From Nitrospiraceae bacterium (GTDB lineage: Bacteria; Nitrospirota; Thermodesulfovibrionia; Thermodesulfovibrionales; Dissulfurispiraceae), in assembly GCA_021371915.1 (NCBI GenBank), contig JAJFVG010000038.1:1-45027 (forward strand): a stretch of 45,027 bases of DNA, read 5' to 3'. Both the position numbers and the translations under genes were made by a program. The notes under the pieces were generated by a model. That model was given only the letters and a program-made list of their open reading frames with translations. It had not been told where the DNA came from and ran no database searches. This document shows positions 17,593 through 25,950 of this stretch, one piece after another (positions within the stretch are counted from its first letter, which is position 1; every line of letters begins with the position of its first letter).

Positions 17593-18576
17593 ATGAACTA
17601 TTATCTTGATTTTGAAAAGCCGCTCGAAGAACTCGAGCGCAGGATAGAGGATCTGAAAAAGCTCTCGGACACATCCGAGATCAATATAGACTCTGAGATA
17701 AAAAAACTCGAAAAAAAGGCCGAGGACCTGAGGTCAGACATATTTGCAGACCTCAATCCATGGCAAAAGACACTCATAGCGCGGCACCCCGAACGGCCCT
17801 ACACAATCGACTATATAAACATGATGATCGATGAGTTTATCGAACTGCATGGCGACAGGCGCTTTGCTGATGATGCTGCCATAGTGGGCGGCATAGGGAA
17901 GCTCAGGGGGATACCGGTTGTTATCATCGGACACCAGAAAGGAAGGGGAACCAAAGAGCGCATACAGCGCAACTTCGGCCAGCCCAATCCTGAAGGCTAC
18001 AGAAAAGCGCTGCGCTTGATGCAGCTTGCTGAACGCTTCAAAAAGCCGATAGTCACTTTTATTGACACACCCGGAGCTTTTCCCGGCATAGGAGCTGAAG
18101 AGCGCGGACAGGCTGAAGCAATCGCGCTCAATCTTCAGGAGATGTCAAAGCTAAATACACCTATAATCTCGGTTGTGATCGGCGAAGGAGGCAGCGGAGG
18201 CGCGCTCGGACTGAGCGTTGCTGACAGGCTCTTCATGCTTGAGCATTCGGTCTACTCTGTCATCTCTCCAGAAGGCTGCGCAGCCATACTCTGGAAGAAG
18301 AACGGGGCTGCTGTTGGAGCAGTGGAATACGAAAAAGCTGCTTCAGCATTGAGGATCACAGCGCAGGACCTGAAGTCATTCAAGATAATCGATGACATAA
18401 TTCCAGAGCCGCTTGGCGGCGCACACAGAGATCCTAAACTCACAGCAGAAAATATTTCAGAATACATTGTAAAAGCCATAGAGACCATAGGCTGCAAATC
18501 ATGCGCAAAGCTTATTGATGAAAGGTACAAGAGACTGCGCAGGATGGGCAGCATAGTGCAGGCAGAAGCTGTTTAA
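17593..18576 (+). CDS. accA: acetyl-CoA carboxylase carboxyltransferase subunit alpha
   Basis: AccA, with AccD, transfers the carboxyl group from biotin to acetyl-CoA, making malonyl-CoA for fatty acid synthesis. The 327-residue protein has the N-terminal helix [18 protein letters not shown], the [13 protein letters not shown] segment, [26 protein letters not shown], and the crotonase-fold oxyanion stretch [10 protein letters not shown]. The length is normal. The ATG at 17593 follows a GGAG Shine-Dalgarno at 17581; a TTG one codon earlier is less likely. It sits 40 nt after dnaE, an arrangement found in many bacteria, and converges on the HD-GYP gene with a 23-nt gap and no clear terminator. 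Confidence 0.96.
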   Translation: MNYYLDFEKPLEELERRIEDLKKLSDTSEINIDSEIKKLEKKAEDLRSDIFADLNPWQKTLIARHPERPYTIDYINMMIDEFIELHGDRRFADDAAIVGGIGKLRGIPVVIIGHQKGRGTKERIQRNFGQPNPEGYRKALRLMQLAERFKKPIVTFIDTPGAFPGIGAEERGQAEAIALNLQEMSKLNTPIISVVIGEGGSGGALGLSVADRLFMLEHSVYSVISPEGCAAILWKKNGAAVGAVEYEKAASALRITAQDLKSFKIIDDIIPEPLGGAHRDPKLTAENISEYIVKAIETIGCKSCAKLIDERYKRLRRMGSIVQAEAV

Positions 18577-18599
18577 CAATCTTTCCGCAATTCTGAAAA

Positions 18600-19574
18600 T
18601 CAGTTCACAATTTTCCTGGAAGGCATCAGCGGGCTGTCAACCTCAAGCTTCAGAAATACAAGATTAAATGCCTCTACCACTATTTGATCAAACTGCGACC
18701 CCGCATTTTTATTAATTTCATCTTTTGCCTGCATCGGGCTGAATGCCTTGCGGTAAGGCCTGTCAGTTGTAAGCGCATCATAAACATCTGCAACCGCTAT
18801 TATCCTTGCTCCGAGCGGTATCGCATCTCCTGAGGCATTGTAGTAACCTCCGCCATCAACTCTCTCATGATGAGATAGTATTATGGGCAGCAGATCGAGC
18901 ACTCTGCTGCCAAGAGGCTGGAGTATGCCAGCAGCATGGTCAGTATGTTTTTTAATCTCTTGCCTCTCTGTCTCGGATAGAACGCCGACCTTTTTCAGTA
19001 CATCAGCGCTTACACCTATCTTGCCAATGTCATGCAGCAGTGCCGCAACCCTTATATTTTCAGTCTCAACCTCACTGCATCCGAGCTGTTTTGCAATCAT
19101 CTCGGCTATAGTTGAAACTCTGTATGAGTGACTCTGCGTATGGCTGTCAACAGACTCTATGACTATCGAGAGCATCTCGATTATGCCCTGGTATGTCTGT
19201 CTCACTTCATGAATCGCGGACTCCTTCTTTTCGTAGAGATGGCCCATAAGATATCCTGTAACCATCAGGAATCCGCCCCATGTTGCTATATCCAGCCATT
19301 TCGAAAATTCAGAATTATCAGAATCGAGGCTGAACTTGTCAGGTATAAAATAAGCGATGCACCCAACAATGATGATCGAAAGAAGCGCGGAAAAAACAGC
19401 ATAACGCTTTCCATAAAGATACGCGCCGATCAGTATCGGTATATAGAAAAAGCTGAGGAATGTTCTCTGGTTTGTGACAAAATGGAAAATGAAGCCGGTA
19501 ATCGCAACAAGCAAAAAAACTATCACCAGCTCTTTATCAACACGAAGCTGCCTTTTAAGACCAGCCATTTTCAT
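18600..19574 (-). CDS. membrane HD-GYP-type phosphodiesterase-like protein
   Basis: This 324-residue protein has four hydrophobic helices in its first 115 residues (for example ELVIVFLLVAITGFIFHFV and ATWGGFLMVTGYLMGHLY), a membrane sensor region, then a helical linker and an HD-GYP domain. Metal-binding features are present: DSHTQSHSYRV, LLHDIGKIG, KKHTDHAAG, LSHHERVDGGGY, and VADVYDALTTDRPYR. HD-GYP enzymes hydrolyse cyclic di-GMP. The signature is HHERVDGGGYY here instead of ending GYP, so the namesake proline is missing. Activity is plausible but not certain. It is predicted to have its own leaderless-type promoter and lies downstream of the PBP1A gene's stop on the same strand. Confidence 0.9.
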   Translation of the reverse strand: MKMAGLKRQLRVDKELVIVFLLVAITGFIFHFVTNQRTFLSFFYIPILIGAYLYGKRYAVFSALLSIIIVGCIAYFIPDKFSLDSDNSEFSKWLDIATWGGFLMVTGYLMGHLYEKKESAIHEVRQTYQGIIEMLSIVIESVDSHTQSHSYRVSTIAEMIAKQLGCSEVETENIRVAALLHDIGKIGVSADVLKKVGVLSETERQEIKKHTDHAAGILQPLGSRVLDLLPIILSHHERVDGGGYYNASGDAIPLGARIIAVADVYDALTTDRPYRKAFSPMQAKDEINKNAGSQFDQIVVEAFNLVFLKLEVDSPLMPSRKIVN

Positions 19575-19579
19575 TTATC

Positions 19580-19608
19580 AGTATAACCTTCGCTTTTCCC
19601 GTAGTTAA
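19580..19608 (-). promoter_or_regulatory. promoter of the HD-GYP gene, -10 box 5 nt from start
   Basis: TTAACT (19603-19608), exactly 17 nt, TATACT (19580-19585), 5 nt, ATG. A second in-frame ATG lies 6 nt further on; neither has a Shine-Dalgarno. Confidence 0.6.
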
Positions 19609-19623
19609 TACTGAGTGTTATTA

Positions 19624-21396
19624 TCATTGCAGGGATTTCATAAAGTCAATCCAGATCGGCAGCGCTGCCCTTGCTCCTGCTTCCTTGTTGCCTATTGGCT
19701 TGTGGTTGTCCCTTCCGACCCAGACTCCAACAACAAACCTGTCATCAAACCCGATGAACCATGCATCAGAAAAATCATTAGTCGTGCCTGTCTTGCCGTA
19801 TACAGGCCTTTTTAGCGATTTCGCCTGAACAGCTGTGCCTGAATTTACCACCTCTGCAAGAAGGGTCTTCATGCCTTCAACAACATCTTCTGAAAATGCC
19901 TCTGTCTGGTATGGGAAGACCTCTTCGATCAATAGGCCGTCCCTGTTCAGAATCTTTTCGTATGTGAGAGGTTCAATCTTTTTGCCAGTGGCAAAAGAGC
20001 CGTATGCTGCTGTGAGCTCCATAAGCGTAACATCAGAGGCCCCGAGCGCTATGGGAAGGTACGGCTGCATGACACTTCTTATGCCTGCCTTTCGCGCGGT
20101 TGCTATGATCTTGTCCACTCCCACCTGGTGAGCAAGCCTCACTGTTGCTGTATTGAGTGAGAGCGCGATCGCCTTTTTCAGTGTTACTATGCCGTGAAAC
20201 TTGCCGTCATAGTTTTTGGGAGACCACTTTGCCCCTGGCCTTGAGCCTGGGAAGACTATCGGACCGTCAGCTATGGTGTCATCAGGCTCATACCCTTCCT
20301 GCAATGCGGTAGCATAAACAATCGGCTTGAAAGCCGAGCCAGGCTGGCGAAGGGCCATTGTGGCCCTGTTGTACTGGGTAACCCAAAAATCCGTTCCCCC
20401 AACAAGAGCCTTTATCTGTCCTGTCTGCAGATCAATGGCAACAAGCGCTGCCTGCACAGTAGGCTTCACTCTTTTTTGAACGGACTCTATGCCTTTTTTG
20501 ACCGCTTCTTCAGCAGTCTTCTGCATGCCATAGTCTATGGTTGATACTATTTTCAACCCTGATGTGTAGACCTGATCATTGTATTTTGATTCGAGCTGCT
20601 GCCTAAGATGCTCAACAAAATAAGGTGCTTCATACTTTCTGAAATAGGGCGAAGGAGGCAGAGGCTCTGTCCTCGCCTTTTCATACTCCTCGGTAGTGAT
20701 AAATTTGTTGGCGAGCATCTTTTTGAGAACGAGCTGCCTGCGGTTAAGGGCCTTTTCAGGATTCTTGAACGGTGAGTATACTGATGGAGCCTTTGTCAGC
20801 CCTGCAAGCATTGCTGCTTCAGCAACATCCAGATTAACAGCTGACTTGTTGAAGTATGTCTGCGCAGCAGCCTCTATGCCGTATGCCCTTGTTCCAAAGT
20901 ATGCCTGGTTCATATACATTCCCAGGATCTCGTCTTTTGTGTAGCGCCGCTCGATCTGAGCAGAGAGCACTGCTTCCTTGATCTTTCTCGAAAGGCTGCG
21001 TTCTGACTTCAGAAAAAGCATCTTTGCGAGCTGCTGGGTTATTGTACTGCCGCCTTCCACAATGCCGCCGGCCATAATGTCTTTTACCAGCGCCCTTATA
21101 ATGCCGATCATGTCAACACCAGGATGGGAATAAAAACGCTCATCCTCGATCGCTATGAATGCGTTCTTCAGTCTTGCAGGGATGTTAAAGTGCTGAATGA
21201 ATATCCTGCGCTCCAGATAAAACTCAGCCAGCACTTTATTGTCTGATGAATATACAACAGAGGTCTCAAGAGGCTTGTATATCTCCAGCTGCCTTATCTC
21301 CGGCAGATCAGAGAAGTTCCAGTAGAGCAGTCCTGCAAAGCCGCCGAAGATGACTGCTGCAAGACAGACTATAACAACAACCGGCCATTTTTTCAT
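19624..21396 (-). CDS. mrcA: class A penicillin-binding protein 1A
   Basis: This is a bifunctional peptidoglycan synthase of 590 residues. An N-terminal membrane anchor (WPVVVIVCLAAVIFGGFAGL) precedes a GT51 transglycosylase domain (IAIEDERFYSHPG with the catalytic Glu, EGGSTITQQLAK, RKIKEAVLSAQIERRYTKDE). The transpeptidase domain has the active Ser in SAFK (RQPGSAFKPI), the SLN motif (ALSLNTATVRL) and KTG (YGKTGTTNDF). The frame extends 26 codons upstream, but that stretch would overlap the uvrC start, so MKKWPVVV is chosen. TATAAT lies 6 nt before this ATG. It is somewhat shorter than E. coli PBP1a because it lacks the large inserted domain. Confidence 0.94.
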   Translation of the reverse strand: MKKWPVVVIVCLAAVIFGGFAGLLYWNFSDLPEIRQLEIYKPLETSVVYSSDNKVLAEFYLERRIFIQHFNIPARLKNAFIAIEDERFYSHPGVDMIGIIRALVKDIMAGGIVEGGSTITQQLAKMLFLKSERSLSRKIKEAVLSAQIERRYTKDEILGMYMNQAYFGTRAYGIEAAAQTYFNKSAVNLDVAEAAMLAGLTKAPSVYSPFKNPEKALNRRQLVLKKMLANKFITTEEYEKARTEPLPPSPYFRKYEAPYFVEHLRQQLESKYNDQVYTSGLKIVSTIDYGMQKTAEEAVKKGIESVQKRVKPTVQAALVAIDLQTGQIKALVGGTDFWVTQYNRATMALRQPGSAFKPIVYATALQEGYEPDDTIADGPIVFPGSRPGAKWSPKNYDGKFHGIVTLKKAIALSLNTATVRLAHQVGVDKIIATARKAGIRSVMQPYLPIALGASDVTLMELTAAYGSFATGKKIEPLTYEKILNRDGLLIEEVFPYQTEAFSEDVVEGMKTLLAEVVNSGTAVQAKSLKRPVYGKTGTTNDFSDAWFIGFDDRFVVGVWVGRDNHKPIGNKEAGARAALPIWIDFMKSLQ

Positions 21397-21402
21397 TTCT
21401 AA

Positions 21403-21408
21403 ATTATA
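21403..21408 (-). promoter_or_regulatory. -10 box of the PBP1A gene, 6 nt from start
   Basis: A consensus TATAAT sits 6 nt before the ATG at 21396. No good -35 box is seen at 16-18 nt. It is divergent from the uvrC -10 box 40 nt away. Confidence 0.5.
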
Positions 21409-21443
21409 ACCGCAATCCGAACGAATACTCCATATGCTGAAAA

Positions 21444-21452
21444 TGATATTAT
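21444..21452 (+). promoter_or_regulatory. extended -10 box of uvrC, 6 nt from start
   Basis: TG-A-TATTAT (21444-21452), then 6 nt, then the uvrC ATG. There is no Shine-Dalgarno and no -35 match; the TGn extension would compensate. Confidence 0.55.
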
Positions 21453-21458
21453 TATTGT

Positions 21459-23231
21459 ATGAAACAGATCGCACTCGCCCCTTCTTCTCCAGGCGTCTAT
21501 ATGTTCAGGGGCAGGAATGAAAAAATTCTCTATGTCGGCAAGGCCAAAAATCTCAGAAACAGGCTGCGCAGTTATTTTCAGAACTCATCAGCGCTTGATG
21601 CAAGAAAAGCCGCAATGGTGAAGCTGATAAAGGACTTTACATTCATTGCCACATCAAATGAGCTGGAAGCATTCATACTCGAAGCCAATCTCATCAAACA
21701 GCACAAGCCCCGTTTTAATATCGTGCTGCGCGATGACAAAAATTATCCCTACATCAGGCTTACTATTCAGGACAAGTGGCCGTGCATTGAGGTGGTCAGA
21801 CGGATAAAGAAGGACGGCAGCGCGTATTTCGGGCCGTATGTGCCTGCACAATCCATGCATGAGGCGCTCTCATTCATCCGCAGGCACTTTACGCTCAGGC
21901 CGTGCAGATACAACCTGGACAAACCAATAAGGCCATGCATACAGCACCAGATGAAAAAATGCCCTGCCCCATGCGCGCAAAAAATATCCAATGAAGCGTA
22001 CAGAAAAATTGTGGACGAGGTTGTGCTGTTTCTCAGAGGCAAGCGTACTGAACTCATCGCTGCACTTGAGGCAAAGATGCGCCGCCTCTCAGAAGACATG
22101 CATTATGAAGAGGCTGCGTCTGTCAGGGATGAGATCAGCCTTTTGCAGAAGGCCTTTGAGTCGCAAAAAGTAATATCGCCTGATCTCGGGGATATTGATG
22201 TGATCGGTTTTTATGAAGATGCTGAAGAAGGGGTAAACAGGAGCGCCAGCGTCCTCTTCATCAGAAACGGGATAATAACAGGCTCAAAGGAGTTCAGCAT
22301 AAATGACCATGTTGCTGATGACAAAAAACGGGCTGCCACCGGTTTTGTTCAGGGTCTTTATGCAAGAGAGATAATTCCTCCGCCGGTTATAATATTGCGC
22401 AGCAGGCCTTCTGACAGCAGCCTGCTTGCATGGCTTGAAGAAAAGGCCGGCCGCAGGGTCAGGTTTGAATCACCGCAGAGAGGGAAAAAACTCGATCTGC
22501 TCAAAATGGCTGAAGAGAATGCAAGGCTGCTTGCGAGGATGAGCGAAAAAAACAAAGCAACTTCTGCTGGGCAAGAGCTTGCTGAAAGGCTCGGCATGGA
22601 TTCTGCCCCTGAATCAATAGCTGCATTTGATGTCTCAACAATACAGGGCAGCGAGTCTGTCGGCGCGCTGGTATACTGGTCAGGAGGCGCCTTCAGAAAA
22701 GACCTCTACAGGCATATAAAAATCAGGAGCGTTGACGGTGTTGACGACTATGCGATGATGCGCGAGAGCGTTGAAAAAATATTGACCAGCATAAAAGAGC
22801 ACCTGCCTGATCTTGTGCTGATCGACGGAGGCCGCGGCCAGTTGGAGGCAGCAAAAGAGATTATCAGCAGCATGGGGCTCGATCTGAACGTGATAGCTGT
22901 TGCAAAAAAACCTGACAGGGCGTTTGTAAGCAGCAGAAAGTTCATTGACCTGGAAGATAGAGCCAAGTCCTCTTTACTCTTGAAAAGAATCCGTGACGAG
23001 GCGCACCGCTTTGTTATAAGCTTCCATAGAAAGCTGCGCGACAAGCGGCTCACCTCTTCTGTTCTTGATAACATACACGGCATCGGGAACAAAAAACGAC
23101 TCGAACTGCTGCGCCACTTCGGCAGCCTGCAAAAGATACGAGCCGCCACTGTTGATGAGATAAGAGGGGTGAAGGGGTTCAACACAAAGACCGCTGAAAA
23201 GCTGCTTGCAGAGCTCAATAAAGCAGAATAA
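21459..23231 (+). CDS. uvrC: UvrABC excision nuclease subunit C
   Basis: UvrC makes the 3' and 5' incisions flanking a DNA lesion bound by UvrB. The 590-residue protein has a GIY-YIG domain at the N-terminus (PGVYMF and ILYVGKAKNLRNRLRSYF), a Cys cluster for a likely Fe-S site (CRYNLDKPIRPCIQHQ then KKCPAPC), and a UVR motif (about 200-235, MRRLSEDMHYEEAASVRDEI). It also has the RNase H-like nuclease domain (AAFDVSTIQGSESVGALV, DLVLIDGGRGQLEAA), and a C-terminal double helix-hairpin-helix (HGIGNKKRLELLRHFG, GVKGFNTKTAEKLL). Length is normal. It starts a plus-strand operon with a PfkB kinase and an APH-fold kinase. Confidence 0.97.
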   Translation: MKQIALAPSSPGVYMFRGRNEKILYVGKAKNLRNRLRSYFQNSSALDARKAAMVKLIKDFTFIATSNELEAFILEANLIKQHKPRFNIVLRDDKNYPYIRLTIQDKWPCIEVVRRIKKDGSAYFGPYVPAQSMHEALSFIRRHFTLRPCRYNLDKPIRPCIQHQMKKCPAPCAQKISNEAYRKIVDEVVLFLRGKRTELIAALEAKMRRLSEDMHYEEAASVRDEISLLQKAFESQKVISPDLGDIDVIGFYEDAEEGVNRSASVLFIRNGIITGSKEFSINDHVADDKKRAATGFVQGLYAREIIPPPVIILRSRPSDSSLLAWLEEKAGRRVRFESPQRGKKLDLLKMAEENARLLARMSEKNKATSAGQELAERLGMDSAPESIAAFDVSTIQGSESVGALVYWSGGAFRKDLYRHIKIRSVDGVDDYAMMRESVEKILTSIKEHLPDLVLIDGGRGQLEAAKEIISSMGLDLNVIAVAKKPDRAFVSSRKFIDLEDRAKSSLLLKRIRDEAHRFVISFHRKLRDKRLTSSVLDNIHGIGNKKRLELLRHFGSLQKIRAATVDEIRGVKGFNTKTAEKLLAELNKAE

Positions 23232-23260
23232 ATAAAGCTGAAAACAACAGGAGATCAACA

Positions 23261-24190
23261 ATGAACATTTTTGTATCAGGATCGCTCGCTTACGACAGGA
23301 TAATGGATTTCCCAGGTAATTTTTCAGACCATATACTGCCTGACAAGATACATATCCTCAATGTCTGCTTTACAGTAAACGGCATGGCTGAAAAGTTCGG
23401 CGGCACAGCAGGCAATATCGCCTATTCGCTTAAACTGCTTGATGAAAAACCCCTCATACTTGCAACCATTGGAAAAGACCATCACAATTATAGCAGATGG
23501 CTGAAGGAACTCGGACTGCCGCTCGACGGCATAAAGGTGATAGAAAGCGAGTTCACGGCTGGAGCATATATCACAACAGACAAGGCTGACAACCAGATAA
23601 CAGGTTTTAATCCAGGCGCGATGAAGCACAGGTCAGAACACAGCTTCAGCACCAATGCAGCTGACTCGATAGCCATAATGTCACCCGGCAATCTGGATGA
23701 TATGAAGATATACGCTCAGGAGTATAAAAGGCTCGGCATCAAGTGCATATGCGATCCGGGCCAGTCCCTTACAGCATGGGACAGCCAGAGCCTCACTGAA
23801 TGGATAAAAGGCTCCTCGATCCTTATATCCAATGACTATGAGCTTGAGCTGATAATGAAAATGACTGGGATGAAAAAGAATGAACTGCTCAGCATGACAG
23901 GCGCGATAATCACAACACTTGGAGAAAAGGGATCAATTGTGGCTGACGCATCAGGCGAGACAATGATACCTGCTGCAAAGATATCAAAAGTGGTTGACCC
24001 GACCGGCGCAGGTGATGCGTACAGGGCAGGACTTATAAAAGGTCTCGCTATGGGAAAATCGCTTGTGAATGCTGCAAAGATGGCTGCTGTTGCTGCTGTA
24101 TATGCTGTTGAGCAATACGGCACGCAGGAGCACAGATACACTTTCAGCGAATTTGCCGAGCGGCACGCTGACAACTTCGGCGCTCTTTAG
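23261..24190 (+). CDS. PfkB/ribokinase-family sugar or nucleoside kinase
   Basis: This is a 309-residue member of the ribokinase/PfkB family, which phosphorylates sugars or nucleosides with ATP. Family signatures are visible: VSGSLAYDRIMDFPG at the N-terminus, the substrate-side FGGTAGNIAYSL motif, and the C-terminal anion-hole and catalytic motif DPTGAGDAYRAGL, where the last Asp is the base. The N-terminal region (HILPDKIHILNVCF) resembles the adenosine-kinase-like branch, but the substrate cannot be decided. It lies 29 nt after uvrC with an AGGAG Shine-Dalgarno and 27 nt before an APH-fold kinase. Confidence 0.88.
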   Translation: MNIFVSGSLAYDRIMDFPGNFSDHILPDKIHILNVCFTVNGMAEKFGGTAGNIAYSLKLLDEKPLILATIGKDHHNYSRWLKELGLPLDGIKVIESEFTAGAYITTDKADNQITGFNPGAMKHRSEHSFSTNAADSIAIMSPGNLDDMKIYAQEYKRLGIKCICDPGQSLTAWDSQSLTEWIKGSSILISNDYELELIMKMTGMKKNELLSMTGAIITTLGEKGSIVADASGETMIPAAKISKVVDPTGAGDAYRAGLIKGLAMGKSLVNAAKMAAVAAVYAVEQYGTQEHRYTFSEFAERHADNFGAL

Positions 24191-24217
24191 CAATACCCTT
24201 TCGACAGCGGAGGTGTC

Positions 24218-25288
24218 ATGATCAACCAGGATGCGATAAAGCAGCACCTCCGCAATATCCTGCCAGGCGCACTCAATATAAACATAACCATGCTCGGCTC
24301 AGGCGTTCATGGAACAGGATTTCTTGCTGATATAGAGTCAGCTGCCGGCCGCAAGCGCTATGTGCTGAAAGCCCTCTTTGCTGAAGGCCTGGGTCATGAC
24401 TATCCATCAGACAGGGCTGCCTCGTTTCTGTTGGACCTTGATGAGTTCGGCAATATACCAAAACATGTTGCTGCGCTGGATGTGCTGGCTGAGATGGACA
24501 ACGGCACAATAAAGTCCGTTGGCGGAGGCAAAGAATATTACCTTCTGATGGAAGAGGCATCAGGCACAAACTATTTCCATGACCTCAGGCTGATGGCAGA
24601 AAAAAAGTCCCTTGATGATACTGACAGAAGCAAAATAAAACTGCTCGCTGAATACCTCGCTGAAGTGCACTCAGTAAAAAAAGAGTCAAGAGCTCTGTAC
24701 TGGAGAAAACTGCGCGACAACATTGGTCATGGAGAATGTTTGATGGGTGTTTTCGATTCCTACCCTGACGGAGTATTGAGCTACCGCCAGATGGCAGAGA
24801 TAGAGAAGCTCTGCATTGACTGGAGAGTCCGCATAAAGAGAAAGGCGCACAGGCTCTGCCGCGTGCATGGCGATTTTCATCCTGGCAACATATGGTTCAA
24901 TAGCGCTGGAGACGATTTTGTTGTACTCGACAGGAGCAGGGGGCCGTGGGGAGATGCTGCTGATGACATAACCGCGCTCGCAATAAACTATGTCTTCTTC
25001 TCAATAATGCTGAAAGACAGTTACGAAGGGGCTTACAAACAGGCGATGGATGAATTTCTGAAGGTCTATGTCGACGCAACCTCTGACTCTGAGATATTTG
25101 AGGTGGCTGCTCCGTTTTTAGCTTTCAGGGCAGCTGTGGTCGCAAATCCCATCTTCTATCCTGAACTGACTGAGAGCGGCAGAAAAAAGATATTATCCTT
25201 TATACGCGGAGTGCTGCATGAAGAGCGTTTTGAACCAGGCAAGATCGCTGACTACATAAACACTGACATCACTACTGCGGCGGCTTGA
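24218..25288 (+). CDS. aminoglycoside-phosphotransferase-fold small-molecule kinase
   Basis: This 356-residue protein has the APH/choline-kinase fold. Motifs are a Gly-rich start (MLGSGVHGTGF), a VLKALF strand with the likely ATP-binding Lys, the catalytic HGDFHPGNI loop, and VLDRSRGPWGDAADDI as the metal-binding segment. Such proteins phosphorylate alcohol groups of small molecules (sugars, choline, homoserine, antibiotics). Chromosomal placement with a PfkB kinase points to metabolism rather than resistance. A GGAGGT Shine-Dalgarno marks the ATG. Its 3' end overlaps the convergent exonuclease gene by 17 nt. Confidence 0.82.
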   Translation: MINQDAIKQHLRNILPGALNINITMLGSGVHGTGFLADIESAAGRKRYVLKALFAEGLGHDYPSDRAASFLLDLDEFGNIPKHVAALDVLAEMDNGTIKSVGGGKEYYLLMEEASGTNYFHDLRLMAEKKSLDDTDRSKIKLLAEYLAEVHSVKKESRALYWRKLRDNIGHGECLMGVFDSYPDGVLSYRQMAEIEKLCIDWRVRIKRKAHRLCRVHGDFHPGNIWFNSAGDDFVVLDRSRGPWGDAADDITALAINYVFFSIMLKDSYEGAYKQAMDEFLKVYVDATSDSEIFEVAAPFLAFRAAVVANPIFYPELTESGRKKILSFIRGVLHEERFEPGKIADYINTDITTAAA

Positions 25289-25946
25289 TGAATGATTCCC
25301 ATACACTGAAAAGTTCTTTTGTTGCCCTGACATCCCTGGCGCAGTAGCGCGCTATATCAACAAACTTCTTTTCCTTGTATAGTGTCCTCACATCCTGGCC
25401 TGATATGCCTTCAGCCTTGGGGCTCTGTATGCCGAATGTCCTGCACCACATGTCAAGGCTGAATCTGCGGCGCGAGACTCCATAAAATGAAAGCTGATCG
25501 AACAGGTCTATATGGCTCTTGTCATACCTGTTGGGTATTAGGTTCACTGACGGTCTGATCCTGTGCACAGCAGAGCGGACGGCAAGAAACGGCGCATCAA
25601 AAGAACGGCCGTTGAATGTTATGACCTGATCATAGGACTTGACTGCTGCCCAGAATTTTTCGAGCAGTTCCTTTTCTGTGCCGCATTCGTATTTTATGCC
25701 TTCCTCTTCAAACGGCAGCAGCATGTCCCCATGAGTCTGGAAATATACAGCGCCCTTGTTGGTATCAGGATTGAGCATGCCGATGGCAACAACCTCGGCT
25801 GTAACAGGAAAGAGTCCCAGACTGTCTCGCACCTTGAGTTCATCTTCAGGCGTTTCAGCAGACTTCAGGAGGTAGTCCTGCACCTCCTGATCAAGGGAGT
25901 CAAAATCAAGACCGTATGTTTCTATGTCAAATACAAGGCGGCTCAT
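25272..25946 (-). CDS. PolB-like 3'-5' exonuclease (DEDDy type)
   Basis: This is a 224-residue stand-alone exonuclease of the DnaQ-like fold, the predicted PolB-exonuclease group. It has DIE (Asp7 and Glu9), FNGRSFDAPFL with Asp117, and YCARDV with Tyr201 and Asp205, giving the DEDDy set. The N-terminal MSRLVFDIETYGLDFD matches this group. It likely trims 3' ends of DNA or RNA in repair, but the substrate is not known. It is the last gene of the tktN-to-exonuclease operon, 4 nt after ctpA. Its final 17 nt overlap the convergent APH-fold gene. Confidence 0.85.
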   Translation of the reverse strand: MSRLVFDIETYGLDFDSLDQEVQDYLLKSAETPEDELKVRDSLGLFPVTAEVVAIGMLNPDTNKGAVYFQTHGDMLLPFEEEGIKYECGTEKELLEKFWAAVKSYDQVITFNGRSFDAPFLAVRSAVHRIRPSVNLIPNRYDKSHIDLFDQLSFYGVSRRRFSLDMWCRTFGIQSPKAEGISGQDVRTLYKEKKFVDIARYCARDVRATKELFSVWESFIKPPQ

Positions 25947-25950
25947 TTAA

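Noticed and set aside
21397-21474. 26-codon N-terminal extension of PBP1A
   Set aside because: It would overlap the uvrC start and put a polar tail before the membrane anchor; family members start close to the anchor.
24218-25288. Antibiotic resistance aminoglycoside phosphotransferase
   Set aside because: Only the general fold motifs match; the gene is in a housekeeping operon with normal codon use and no mobile context.
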